The position numbers and the translations under genes are program-made. Positions 36,101 through 46,766 of a stretch of DNA of 64,000 nt are shown one piece after another. Below the pieces are notes generated by a model, which made no database searches, was not told the origin of the DNA, and saw nothing but the letters and a program-made list of their open reading frames with translations. The DNA is taken from the NCBI GenBank assembly GCA_036429605.1, contig JAVFKD010000016.1:2790001-2854000 (forward strand), written 5' to 3'. The stretch comes from Cladobotryum mycophilum (taxonomy: Eukaryota > Ascomycota > Sordariomycetes > Hypocreales > Hypocreaceae). How positions within the stretch are numbered: the stretch's first letter is position 1; the number at the start of each line of letters is the position of its first letter.

Positions 36101-36824
36101 ATCGGATCGTAATGGTCGCTATCGAGATGTAGTGCTCACCCCTTATCGACTCTCTGGCAATGCAGAAAAACTCAAGTCTGCCGAAGACTTTTTTGGGGAG
36201 GATGCAGCTAAACGTGAGAATGCTTTTGCAAACGAGGTTCTTAACAGGGCACGCGAGTTCCGATCCGTAATGGAGGAAGCGGTTGCGCGGGGCGTCGAAT
36301 TACAGCTCTCAGCATTCTGGGATATTGCGCCACCGCTTTGCCGCTTACTAGAGAGCATTCCATTAGACCTGGAAGACTTTGGTATCCAAATTCCGTCAGC
36401 CGAGTACGAAGAGAACCCATCGTACCATGAGCACCCCTTTCAATATTTGTACAGCCTGCTGCTTCATGCAGAGAAGAGCTCGTACCAGTTTATCGAAGCG
36501 CACACCAACCAGCTATGCCTGCTGCATGAGGTCAAAGAGGCGGTGATGAACGCAAAGGCCCGGGTGTTGGCAACACAGGTGATTGAGGCGGATGGCACAG
36601 CTACTCGTGCCGTAGACCGAGAACAAAAAGCCCAGCATATGAAGGACATGGAGAGTCAGCGGTTGACAGAGGATCTAAAAGAAAAGGTGCGCATGGTCCA
36701 AGAGCAGTGGAACAGCGCACTTGGAGAGGCCATGACGAGCGTCAAGGAGCGAACGGGAGAGTGGCTGCTACAGACTGGTGGTTGGGATGAGACGCTTGAG
36801 GATGGAGGAGTTGGGGTCGCTTGA
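33124..36824 (+). CDS. Large proline-rich, disordered protein with a helical C-terminal half (suspected 1-nt deletion)
   Basis: Unrecognised protein of about 1233 aa. The first about 580 residues are Pro/Ser/Arg-rich with several polyproline stretches (PPPPPGPPPSGSRSQS), as in cytoskeletal or SH3/WW-binding scaffold proteins. A short helical segment (RFRAFAIRESAVATDADRVR) follows. The C-terminal half is strongly charged and helical, including a coiled-coil-like region (EADFNDQEKDKKKELEKAEY) and a block ending near ERTGEWLLQTGGWDETLED. Two overlapping frames, 33124-35199 and 35157-36824, meet at ACATGCCTTCTCTCTCTCGA (35174-35193). One extra base near 35190 would read MPSLS straight into SMSVSDNYE and GRQPSRWWETDS. 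No valid intron is found at the join. Function unknown. Confidence 0.7.
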
Positions 36825-37611
36825 GCAACTTGGCAGCGAAGCTTTATAATGGAAACGACGACCACATTGATGAGAATGATTATGGCTGATGAGTAGCATG
36901 GGCGAGGGAGATGAAGCGATGGCAGGGGATGATATTTATCCAATTTTGGCATCATCTACGTTGATACCCATTCAGGAGGTCTAGATGACCTTGACCTTGA
37001 ACTTTTTTTTATTTTTATTTTTATTTTATTTTATTTTGCATATACTTTGGAAAGATGTACTGTTAGGTACTCCGTATACATATACGAATCAAATGAGCGA
37101 GATAAATATATTTATTCATATGGCTATCCCCTTTCACTGACGAAGGGCTGTTGTGTCCAACTCTTATTGCCTGCCTCCTTATATTGTCCAGCTCCGTGAA
37201 ATGATTTCATGCTCGTTATGCCGCTTGCAGGACCACATACATATTTTTTCATCTCTTCGGTAGCTAGTTACTTTAGACCTCCTATGATAGGCGGCTGAAG
37301 CATCTGATAAATGTGCCTGAATTGGAGGCAATGCAGTGTCGATAAGCCTATAGATTTTCCCACTCATTGCTGTCGTAGAACTTCAAAATCGATAATAAAA
37401 AGCCGCTTGTTGATACATGTCGAATTCCTTGTGCCCATAACATCCCCACTCCCTTATTTGGACCCTCTCCCCCCCAAAAGAGAAAACGGGATAAAACCCC
37501 CACCCCACTTCCCATTGAATGCTTGACCTTCCAAGTAGTTGATGTTTTCTCCCTCTTTCTTTGGCTACTTCCACGACACCCTTCTTCTTCTTCTTCTTCT
37601 TCTTCTTCTTT
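36825..37611. other. Convergent intergenic region with TTTTA and TTC repeats
   Basis: About 0.8 kb between the 3' ends of the proline-rich gene and the Fmc1 gene. TTTTA repeats lie at about 37003-37036 and a (TTC)n run at about 37583-37610. One copy of TACTCCGTA is at 37068. No gene. Confidence 0.5.
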
Positions 37612-37967
37612 TTATTTCTTCCCCATATTCGGGAGATCCATGCCCACACGCCTAGCCGTCAATCGAATGCGCTCATCCTGCGACATGTCCATGCCAGGGT
37701 TATACCGCTCAATCAGCGCGACGTACATCCTCTGCGAGCGCAGGTAGGTGAGGAGCTGCTGGGCCGACTGGGCGGCGTGTTCTAGGGCGGATTTTGAGGA
37801 CGATGTTGCTGCTGCTTCGGGTGCGGTGGCAGAGGCGGAGGGCGCGGAGAATTGTGAGCGTATGCGGTTGTGGAGGGGGAGCGAGGGGAGGAGAGGATGG
37901 GTCGGGGAGGGAGTTCCCTGATGAGGGAGCGGTAGATGGAGCGGAGGTTGGCTGGTGAGGAGGCCAT
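37612..37967 (-). CDS. Fmc1-like mitochondrial ATP synthase assembly factor (suspected 1-nt deletion)
   Basis: Small LYR-family mitochondrial matrix protein needed for assembly of the F1 part of ATP synthase. The N-terminus reads SSPANLRSIYRSLIRELPPR, with the LYR-like motif, and the C-terminus YLRSQRMYVALIERYNPGMD followed by ERIRLTARRVGMDLP. These two parts lie in different frames. Adding one C to the C5 run that is complementary to 37875-37879 joins them as SSPRSPLHNRIRSQFS and gives 118 aa, the usual family size. The stop codon is followed directly by a GAA/TTC microsatellite. It is divergent from the HAL2-like gene. Confidence 0.82.
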
Positions 37968-38535
37968 GATGGGTGGTTTTTGGAGGTTTTTTTTTGGTTG
38001 GTTGAATTGGTTGTGGGGGGATGTGTCGAGGTGAGTGTGTTTGAGGTTTTGCGATCGTTTTTAAGGCATGTGGTCGTTCGAGCGACGATGGTTTCGGCAA
38101 AAAAACTGGTAGCACCTTTTTTTGCGGAACTGTTCTATGTTATCGATAAGGTGTCCAGTGTGTTTGGTGGAAGTCAGTGAACGAACCCCCCACTATTAAA
38201 GAAGACCTTCACGGGGGGCGTTAAGGCGGGACATCGCATGAGCTGGGGTCCCGTCATGGCGGGGTTGAGCTTCGGGAGGTCGGGTGTGTGTGTGTATGTG
38301 GTGGTTGTGTGCTTTCCAGATTTCCCATCTGTTCTTTTTTTCTATGACAAGGTCAATCACCACACCTCTTTCCATTGATGCATTCGGAGGTTGCATCGCA
38401 TGAATTCAAAAAACGACCTTCCACTTGCGTGATATAAGCCAAAAGTATATACCTCAATTCGCATCTCGTTGATTGCAAAGAAGAAGAAAAGCGGCTGTTG
38501 TTGTAGCTGCACAGTCTTGTCTTCCCTTTTGTTGG

Positions 38536-39906
38536 ATGTCGACGTCCCACGATCCTGCTCCCCCATCTCCACATAAACCATTCGCCCGCGATCCAAAGAC
38601 TTTCCTTTCAGGCCATAGCAAGCTCTTCCTCTTCCTATTACTACCCTTCTTCATACTCATATTATCCTTCCTCTCCATAACCGCCACCACGGCTCCCAAT
38701 TCTTCCTCCATCCTCCCCCGTCTACTCGTCCAACTCTCGGGCCACTTCTTCCGTCCGGCACGCTTGAACTTCTCCTCCTCTTCTTCTTCTTCCTCCTCCT
38801 CCATCCACAGCACAACCGTCGCCGCCGCCAGCATGCGTCTCTCAAAGTACGAGCAGGAGCTCCAGGTCGCGCAGCTCGCCGTCCAGCGCGCCTCCCTCCT
38901 CACCAAGCAGGTCTTCCACGAAAAGGCCAAGGGCACCGTCGACAAGAACGACAAGTCCCCCGTTACTATCGGCGACTTTGGCGCTCAGGCGCTCATCATC
39001 GCGGCTCTGAAGCACAACTTCCCACAGGATGCCATTGTGGCCGAGGAAGAGGCTAAGCAGCTTAGGGAGGAAGCCACGCTGAGGGATACCATCTGGGAGG
39101 TCGTCAAGGACACCAAGCTTGACGACCCCGAGGCCGAGAAGCTCCTCGGCGGACCCATCAAGGATGTCGATACCATGCTGGAGCTCATTGATCTGGGAAA
39201 CAGCCCCGGTGGCAAGCAGGGCCGCATTTGGACCATTGACCCCATTGACGGCACAAAGGGATTTCTTCGCGGTGGTCAGTACGCCGTTTGCCTCGCCCTC
39301 ATGGTCGACGGCGAAGTGGTAGTCGGCGTTCTCGGATGCCCTAACCTCCCCATCGACGACTCCGCCCGCCTAACAACCGGCATTGGCGCGAACCAAACCG
39401 ACGAGGGCCACGGCGTTCTCTTCTCCGCCGTCCTAGGCAACGGGGCCACAAGCCGTCCCCTCTCGACCGTCTCGGACGCCGAGTCCGGAAAGCCCATTTC
39501 CATGCGCGGAATCGAGGACCTTACCAAGGCTACATTCTGCGAGAGCGTTGAGGCAGGGCACTCCTCCCACGGCGACCAAGCCGCCATCTCCCAGAAGCTG
39601 GGCATCACCGAGCCGAGCGTGCGCATGGACAGTCAGGCCAAGTACGGGTCCATCGCCCGAGGTGCTGGCGACATTTACTTGCGTCTGCCCACCAGCGCGA
39701 CATATCAGGAGAAGATCTGGGACCACGCGGCTGGCGATCTCATCGTGAGGGAGTCTGGCGGCCAGGTCACGGACATTCACGGCAAGAGATTGGACTTTAG
39801 CATTGGACGGACGTTGGCTGGTAATAAGGGCGTTGTGGCTGCGCCAGTGGCAGTTCACGGCCAGGTTCTGGAGGCTGTCCAACAGGTATTGACAGCAAAG
39901 CTGTAA
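38536..39906 (+). CDS. 3'(2'),5'-bisphosphate nucleotidase, Hal2/Met22 type
   Basis: Magnesium-dependent, lithium- and sodium-sensitive phosphatase that turns 3'-phosphoadenosine 5'-phosphate into AMP in sulfate assimilation. The enzyme proper begins at the ATG at 38833 (MRLSKYEQELQVAQLAVQRA), the usual family start, and gives 357 aa. An in-frame ATG at 38536 adds 99 residues with a hydrophobic helix (KLFLFLLLPFFILILSFLSI) and a poly-Ser stretch. That part may be 5' UTR or a membrane-anchored isoform. Metal-binding motifs are present: EEEAKQL, the inositol-phosphatase motif WTIDPIDGTKGFLRG, and WDHAAGDLIVRESGGQVTDI near the C-terminus. Intronless and intact. Confidence 0.93.
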   Translation: MSTSHDPAPPSPHKPFARDPKTFLSGHSKLFLFLLLPFFILILSFLSITATTAPNSSSILPRLLVQLSGHFFRPARLNFSSSSSSSSSSIHSTTVAAASMRLSKYEQELQVAQLAVQRASLLTKQVFHEKAKGTVDKNDKSPVTIGDFGAQALIIAALKHNFPQDAIVAEEEAKQLREEATLRDTIWEVVKDTKLDDPEAEKLLGGPIKDVDTMLELIDLGNSPGGKQGRIWTIDPIDGTKGFLRGGQYAVCLALMVDGEVVVGVLGCPNLPIDDSARLTTGIGANQTDEGHGVLFSAVLGNGATSRPLSTVSDAESGKPISMRGIEDLTKATFCESVEAGHSSHGDQAAISQKLGITEPSVRMDSQAKYGSIARGAGDIYLRLPTSATYQEKIWDHAAGDLIVRESGGQVTDIHGKRLDFSIGRTLAGNKGVVAAPVAVHGQVLEAVQQVLTAKL

Positions 39907-40182
39907 AAGAAAAAATCCCCAAACATATAGTATAAAAGACTGTAAACAAGAGGAGGGAGGGGGACACAAAAAAGGGTATTCCAATGGGTTAGATAAATGC
40001 AGGGCATATGAAATCTAGAAGCTCGATTGAGCCAATTTATTTCCAAACAACCAGAATATCGTACATGGACACGTACATATCACACATGACCACCATCATC
40101 CATTCTCAAATTCCCAAAAAGGTTTTACCCAAATTCTTTTTTCTTTCATTGCAATCCGCCCAACCCCCGTGCGGCGCACCCT

Positions 40183-41185
40183 TTATTTAATCTTCTTCTG
40201 CTTCAGCTTAATCGTCTGATCATTAATAAACACCCCCTTGCCCTTGTACGGCTCCGGCGGCCTCCACTTCCTCACCCTGCCCGCAAACGACATGAGCACC
40301 TCCCTGTCCGGCCCCTCGAGCAGGATCCTCGTCGGTGCGGGCGTGGTGACCTTGACGCCCCGCGGGATCCCCTCCTCGATCGGGTGCGTGAACCCGAGCT
40401 TGAGGCAGAGGAAGCGCTGGCCCGGGAACTGCTCCTTGGCGCCGCGCTCTTCGACCGAGGCGCGGTAGCCGACGCCCACGAGGCGGAGGATGGCCGTGTG
40501 GCCTTCGGAGACGCCCATGACGTAGTTGCTCAGGTATGACCAGGCGGTTCCTACATTCCTGTTGTATCAGCCTCTCTGTTCTTTCATTATATCTGTTTTC
40601 CTCCTTGGGAAAGGAAGGGGAAGAAGAAGAAGAAGAAGAAGGGGAAGAGGGGAGGAGAAGAGGTGTTTTGTTGCAGTAGACATACCCCACATCTCCTTCT
40701 GCTGCTTCACATTCGCATCCTCAACATTCAACGTAGCAGTCCTATCCTCCACATTCTGTTCCAGGCTGACAAACTCCGGCACATCAAGTTCCAGCGTCCC
40801 TATATTCCCACTCAAATTAGCCATTTATATCCCCCTCCCTAAGAGCCTTCCAAGTGAAAACCAAGAAAGATCAATCAAAGCAAAAGCATACCCAAAGGCC
40901 CCGTAACGGTAATCTTCTTCTTAACCGTAGGCTTAAACGACGTCGCCACCCTCGTAGACACGGGCTCTCCTACACTCAATTCCACGCCCGGCGGTATCGA
41001 TATCGGCGTCCTGCCCAGCTTTGAGGCCCTCGGTTCCGTCGTTGAAAATGGTCGTCGGGTGTGCTGCTGCTGCTGCTGCTGCTGCCAGGCGGGTAAAAGG
41101 AAGCCGCTCGCCGCTCGTTGGGACTTGGTTGCCGCTATGGCATGACTCAATGCCTTCCCCGGCTGGGAGCAAGCATTGTGGCCAT
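40183..41185 (-). CDS. Mitochondrial large-subunit ribosomal protein uL6m (suspected 1-nt deletion)
   Basis: Structural protein of the mitochondrial large ribosomal subunit. Exons: 41185-40892, 40799-40686, and 40550-40183, with introns of 92 and 135 bp; the second intron contains a (GAA)n tract. The presequence is basic with a run of Gln (CTG/CAG repeat at about 41067-41087). The uL6 domains follow (SKLGRTPISIPPGVELS ... ITVTGPLG / TLELDVPEFV). The C-terminal part carries the conserved GVGYRASVEE, the KLGFTHPIEEGIPRGVKV segment, and RVRKWRPPEPYKGKGVF. The ATG-initiated frame (MATMLAPSRGR) stops after 12 codons unless one base is added in the run complementary to 41157-41160. With that base the frame is continuous and gives 258 aa. 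Without it the first usable start would be non-ATG. Confidence 0.88.
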
Positions 41186-41598
41186 TGAAGTTGTGAATTG
41201 GACCGAAACTGGTCGTCGTTTTTGGTCAACTCCTAGAGTTGCTCGTTGAGATGCGGTTCAGTCGCAACTTTTTATGCTTAGTCATCACATAACGTGTCGT
41301 GTGTATATTCGCACTGTATATCATCCACATCGGAGATATCGCATAGTGAGAGAGATAGACATCAATTGATCTAATTCATATTCTTGAAAACAATAATCAC
41401 AGTCATAAAGTATAAAGTCATGATAAGGTACTAATAGTGTACTCATTTAGGCACAATTCGTGCGCATTTTTGCTATGTTCAATCGTAATAACCTCTCAGG
41501 GATATTAAGAAAACTTGTCCTACAATCAACAACACATCCTCGAAGTGAAACTCCAGCACGCCCCATCCCCTTTATTAATTTCCGGGATACGTGACTCC

Positions 41599-43275
41599 TT
41601 ACTCGTCGTGCTCAGCGGGAGCTTCCTCCTCGTACTCCTCCTCCTCCTCGACACTAGCGTCCTGGTATTGCTGGTACTCGGAGACCAAATCCTGCATGTT
41701 GGACTCGGCCTCAGTGAACTCCATCTCGTCCATACCCTCACCAGTGTACCAATGCAAGAAAGCCTTGCGCTTGAACATGGCACTGAACTGATCACCGACA
41801 CGCTTGAACAGCTCCTGGATGGAGGTGGAGTTACCGATAAAGGTAGAGGACATCTTGAGGCCACGAGGAGGAATGGCGCAGAGAGCGGTCTGAATGTTGT
41901 TGGGAATCCACTCAACAAAGTATGTAGAGTTCTTGTTCTGCACGTTACGCATCTGGTCCTCAACCTCCTTCATGGCGACCTTGCCGCGGAAGATGGAGCA
42001 GCATGTCAGGTAACGGCCGTTTCGGAAGTCGGAAGCAGCCATCATGTTCTTAGGGTCGAACATCTGCTGGGTGAGCTCAGGGACGGTGACAGCACGGAAA
42101 GAGTGAGCACCACGGCTGGTCAGAGGAGCGAAACCAACCATGAAGAAATGGAGACGAGGGAAGGGAACCATGTTGACGGCCAGCTTGCGAAGGTCAGAGT
42201 TAAGCTGACCGGGGAATCGAAGACAAGTGGTCACACCAGACATGACGGCGGAGACAAGGTAGTTAAGGTCGGCGTAGGCAGGGTTGGGCAACTTAAGGGT
42301 CTTCATGCAGATATCGTAGAGAGCCTCGTTGTCGATACAGAAAGTCTCGTCAGAGTTCTCAACGAGCTGATGGATGGAGAGCGTGGCGTTGTAAGGCTCA
42401 ACGACAGTGTCGGAAACCTTGGGGGAGGGAACGACGGAGAAGGTGGCCATCATTCGGTCGGGGAACTCCTCACGGATCTTGGAGATCAAAAGGGTGCCCA
42501 TACCGGAACCGGTACCACCACCGAGGGAGTGGGTGATCTGGAAGCCCTGAAGGCAGTCGCAGCCCTCGGCCTCACGACGGACAACATCCAAGACGGCATC
42601 GACGAGCTCAGCACCCTCAGTGTAGTGACCCTTGGCCCAGTTGTTTCCGGCAGAGGATTGACCGAAGATGAAGTTGTCGGGACGGAAGAGCTGACCGAAA
42701 GGGCCACTCTTGACGGCATCTATAGTACCGGGCTCGAGATCGACGAGAACAGCGCGAGGAACATACTTGTTGTCGGATGCCTAGCGGACAATTAGATATT
42801 GTGACCCAATAGATGGGGGCTGGTAGCAAAAAAACATACCTCGTTGAAGTAGACGTTCATACGCTCGAGCTGGAGCTCGGAGGAGCCATTGTAGATACCA
42901 CTGCTGTCAAGGCCGTGCTCGCCAGAGATGGTTTGCCAGAAAGCAGCACCGACTTGGTTACCCTAATGAAAATTGTGAGCTCCTTGCTATAGCAAGAGGA
43001 GTGGCGATGCGGATGTCACTTACGCACTGACCGGTCTGGAGGTGAACCTGTTTTGATGAAAAGAGATATGGTTAGCAATTATAATCATACAAGCAAGATG
43101 ATGAGGTTTTTTTTCAGCTCGAATTGGGTTGTGGTTGAGCTTCCTTCAGAGAAGCACCTTTTGGGCAGCGGGGTGGGAAATCAGGGGCTCGTTTGTTTTT
43201 CCAACGCGTCGAGGGGCAGAAAACACACATCGACAAGGGGGAAAAGAAGAAGAAGAAACTTACAATCTCACGCAT
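41599..43275 (-). CDS. tub2: Beta-tubulin
   Basis: Beta subunit of microtubules and target of benzimidazole fungicides. Exons: 43275-43264 (MREI), 43047-43024 (VHLQTGQC), 42962-42840, and 42780-41599; introns are 216, 61 and 59 bp. This is the standard ascomycete layout with two tiny first exons. The product is 446 aa. The tubulin signature GGGTGSGMGT and the acidic C-terminal tail (EEEEEYEEEAPAEHDE) are present. Using conventional numbering, residues linked with benzimidazole resistance appear wild type: Phe167 in ATFSV, and Glu198 and Phe200 in SDETFC. The strong codon bias opens a long antisense frame that is not a gene. Confidence 0.98.
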
Positions 43276-44408
43276 TTTGGCTGGTGGGGATGGTATTCAA
43301 GAATTAAGGTGATGGTTTTTCGTAGGTGGAAGAAGAGGCAGAAAGAGATCTCGAGGAGCTACACGCAAGCTTCAACGATTTTGGAGAGGGGATGGATCAG
43401 GAATAAGTCGAAATTTAAAGGGAAGCTGTTGGATTTTGTTGAAGGTTGAAGATGAATGGACATGGTTCACCGCCATGTCTCCATTACCAGCGGGGCGACG
43501 GGGAACCTAGGAAGGGGAAGAAGGGGGAGGGGAGGGGCCTTAGCGTAGGTGGTCACTGTTCAATCAACCAACTGTAGCCACTGTGACAGCACTGTGAACA
43601 GTGGCCAGCCTCACCAACTCACTCCCTATGACCCTATTGTTTTAGGGGGAGGTGGGAGGTTAGATGAGGTGGCACATGTGGGTCTCGTACAGTGCCGAGA
43701 GCGCTAAAAACCTGCTGGTCGTCAGGCACCGCTACCCATCCGAGTAGTACTACTACCTACATCCAGCGAGGAACCGTGAATATTTTGCTTTTTTGGTTAA
43801 TTACGAGACATCATTAGGGGGAGAAGAAGAAAAAGTTGGGGTTGGACGATGCAACGGAAAGGAAAAAGTGAATGGAATGTGAATATGATTGGAAGATTAA
43901 ATGACATATATTACAAGTAAAGAACAAATAACTGAATCCAGCATTTGTAAATTGTGAATTGTTAGATGCCCAAAGCAAGCATCTTGAAGCATGCCTAGGT
44001 ATGTATGGTATGCTTGCATAACTGGACTGTACAACTGGCCATACTCTTCAAGAATAGGGGTCCAATGCCTGGTTGAATTTTTTTCCTTCCCTTCCTTTTA
44101 CCGCAACAATGTGGAGGCCCGTCAATTCAGGAGGCTGTCTTCCGTTCGTTGGCTTGCAGCTCCCCTGAACCGAGACGATGGCTGGTGCCCCACAATGTTA
44201 CCTTGCAAGGTTCGGATACAACGAGAATATGAGTTGGCACTTCAAGCCATTGGGTTTTATTCATTCTTTTCCGCCATTTCATGCTTTTTGCGGCCCTCTC
44301 TTTCCTCTCTCCCCCTACCCTAGGACGCGCATTCATCTCCAGCGTGTTACGGAGTACAAGTACTTGTAGCCGCGCCTTGTCTCGTGTAGTAAATACAAAA
44401 AATGTGGC
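43276..44408. other. Intergenic region between beta-tubulin promoter and Gcn20 3' end
   Basis: About 1.1 kb. Contains the beta-tubulin promoter and 5' UTR, poly-purine tracts near 43800-43840, and one TACGGAGTA motif at 44348. No gene supported. Confidence 0.45.
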
Positions 44409-46766
44409 TTAATGAGCCTTGACAACTCCAGCAGCATCCGCCTGAGCCGTGATCCTCTTCTTGTACTGTTGCACATCACCAGGGAACTTCTCTACCGTTC
44501 CGTTATCACACACCCAGAGCGAAGTGCACACCGTCTGCAGCATTGTCACGTCGTGAGACACCATGAGCACACCTCCCTCGAACACGTTCAAGGCCTCCGC
44601 CAAGGCATCCATGGCTTCGATATCCAAGTGATTGGAGGGTTCGTCGAGCACAAGGATGTGGGGGTTTGTCAACGCCAGACAAGCAAATGCGACACGAGAC
44701 TTTTGACCTCCAGATAGCTGGCCCATCCTCTGTAGACCCGTTGTGCCCGTGATACCAAAGGCGCCGAGCTGTCGTCGGTAATCCTCGTCTGTTCGGCCCG
44801 GGTATTCCCTGGCCATGAAACTCACGGCACTAACGGTGAGATCCAGGGCATCTACGTGATGCTGCGCAAAGAAGCCAACGCGAAGTCGGGGGTTCTGCGA
44901 GATGAGACCCTTGGATGGCGAAAGTTTTCCAATGAGAAGCTTGAGGACCGTAGTCTTACCAGCACCGTTGGGTCCGACAATGCCAATTCGGGAATCCAGC
45001 TGGACATCGAGATCCACGTTGCTGAGCAGCGGGGCTTCTGGAGTATAGCCAAAGTTGACCTCCGACATCTGAATGATGGGTGGTGATAGCTTTTCCACCT
45101 CGGGGAACCTGAATTTGACGCTGTACTCTGTCTCTGGTGCTTCCAGTATGGGCATCTTTTCCAACTTCTTGATACGTGACTGCGCTTCCGATGATTTGGC
45201 AGCGTTGTAACGGAACTTGTCAATAAAGGCCTGCAAATGTGCCCTCTGAGCCATCTGGTTTTCGTACTCCTTCTTAGCAATCTTCTTTCGCTCTTCACGA
45301 GTTGCGTAGAACGACTCAAAGTTGGCACCGCGGTAGTAATCGAGTCGCTGTGAGTGCTGGTGGACGATATCTGTTGCCACCTCGTTGAGGAACGCTCTGT
45401 CGTGAGAAACGACCAGAACAGTGCTTGGGTACGTCTGCAGGTAGTTGGAAAGGAAAGTAATCGAAGGAACGTCCAACATGTTGGACGGTTCGTCGAGCAA
45501 CAACAGATCAGGTTCACAGAACAGGGCACGAGCCAGAGCCAAACGCATACGCCAACCACCGGAGAAGGTCCTTGTTGGATTCTGTTGCTTGTCGGGAGAG
45601 AAACCAAGACCGGCGAGAATGCTTGCCGCTCTTGACTCGGCCTTGTCTGATTCCATTTCTGCCAACTTGGATTGGATATCGCCGAGTTTGTTGTCCTTGG
45701 TTTCCTTCTCCTTGTCAAGTCTAGCAGCATCCGCCGATGTGTCAGCCAAGGGGGCGCGTTTAACTTCCAGTTCAGCCAAATCAGCCGTGAGTTGCTGAAT
45801 TCATTAGCACACGGTTCTCCAAGCTGGGGGTAAGTTTATAAGTTTACCTCTTGCTCTCTCAGGAGAACCTTGCGCCAAACATCGGCATCAAGAACGGCTT
45901 GAATAGCTGGTGTATCGTCGCCAGTAAGCTGCTTCGGTCAGTGTTTGAACTCCAAGATGATGAAAGAATGAAGCTACCTCCTGTTCAACGTGAAGAATAG
46001 AAATATGTGTGGGAATGGCGACTTCTCTCCTGGAGAGGGCTCTTAGCAGTGTTGATTTACCAACACCGTTGTTACCAACGAGACCATAGCGATGGCCATA
46101 GGCAAGCGTGAGAGTAGTATCTGTGAGAATGCGGTTGGCGCCAATGGATACATCGATGCTGTCCAATTTGATATCCTTGGTCTTGCTGGCTCCGGCTGCA
46201 CCACCCAGCTGGAGCGGGTTGACAGCCATGTAGAACTCTTCATACGACTGTGCCGATTCGGACTGCTCGAGGAGTTTCGACGCCTCGTACTCGACAGTTT
46301 TGAACGTCTTCTTCTCTTGCTTGGCAGCAATCTTTCTCTCGGCCTTTTCAAGCTTCTTGCGATCGACCTTGGACTCGACCTTTCGGACATTGGCAGACTC
46401 CAAGTCAACAGCACCACCAGCCACAGCCAGAGTGGAAGACATATTCCGCTGGCTGCTGACTTGGATAGTTTGGTCCAGTCGTCTGATAGCTAAAGGTCCC
46501 AACCGCTCGCCTCCATTTACTTCGGCATACTTACCAACCCATTTCCCAACAAGTTGCTTGATCTTCTCTTCGACGTTGGCATCATCCTTCCCTGAGGCAG
46601 AGCAGAGTAATTCCGTGATGGCTAAAGCTGCTTCACTAAGAGGAGAAAGGCCCGATACGTCATCCTCATCGGTCCAGGCCGTGGAGGCATGGGTCAAGTA
46701 ACCAACGGAGTAGTCAGAAATGATCGGATCGATGTCCGGGAGCACAGCTCTGATATCGGCCTCCAT
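44409..46766 (-). CDS. gcn20: Gcn20-type ABCF ATPase
   Basis: Soluble ABC-F protein that, with Gcn1, helps activate the Gcn2 kinase on ribosomes during amino-acid starvation. Exons are 46766-45978, 45928-45848 and 45794-44409, with introns of 49 and 53 bp; the product is 751 aa, essentially the length of yeast Gcn20. The about 190-residue N-terminal region (ADIRAVLPDIDPIISDYSVG) is typical of Gcn20/ABCF3 and separates it from Arb1 and New1. First cassette: GLVGNNGVGKSTLL, signature FSGGWRMRLALARAL and LLLLDEPSNMLD. Second cassette: GIVGPNGAGKTTVLKLL, signature LSGGQKSRVAFA and ILVLDEPSNHLD. No membrane segments. All splice phases agree and no disabling change is seen. Confidence 0.95.

Noticed and set aside
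41515..42795. 426-codon open frame antisense to beta-tubulin exon 4
   Set aside because: It mirrors the strong codon bias of beta-tubulin, has no domain, and its residues are simply the antisense of conserved tubulin codons.
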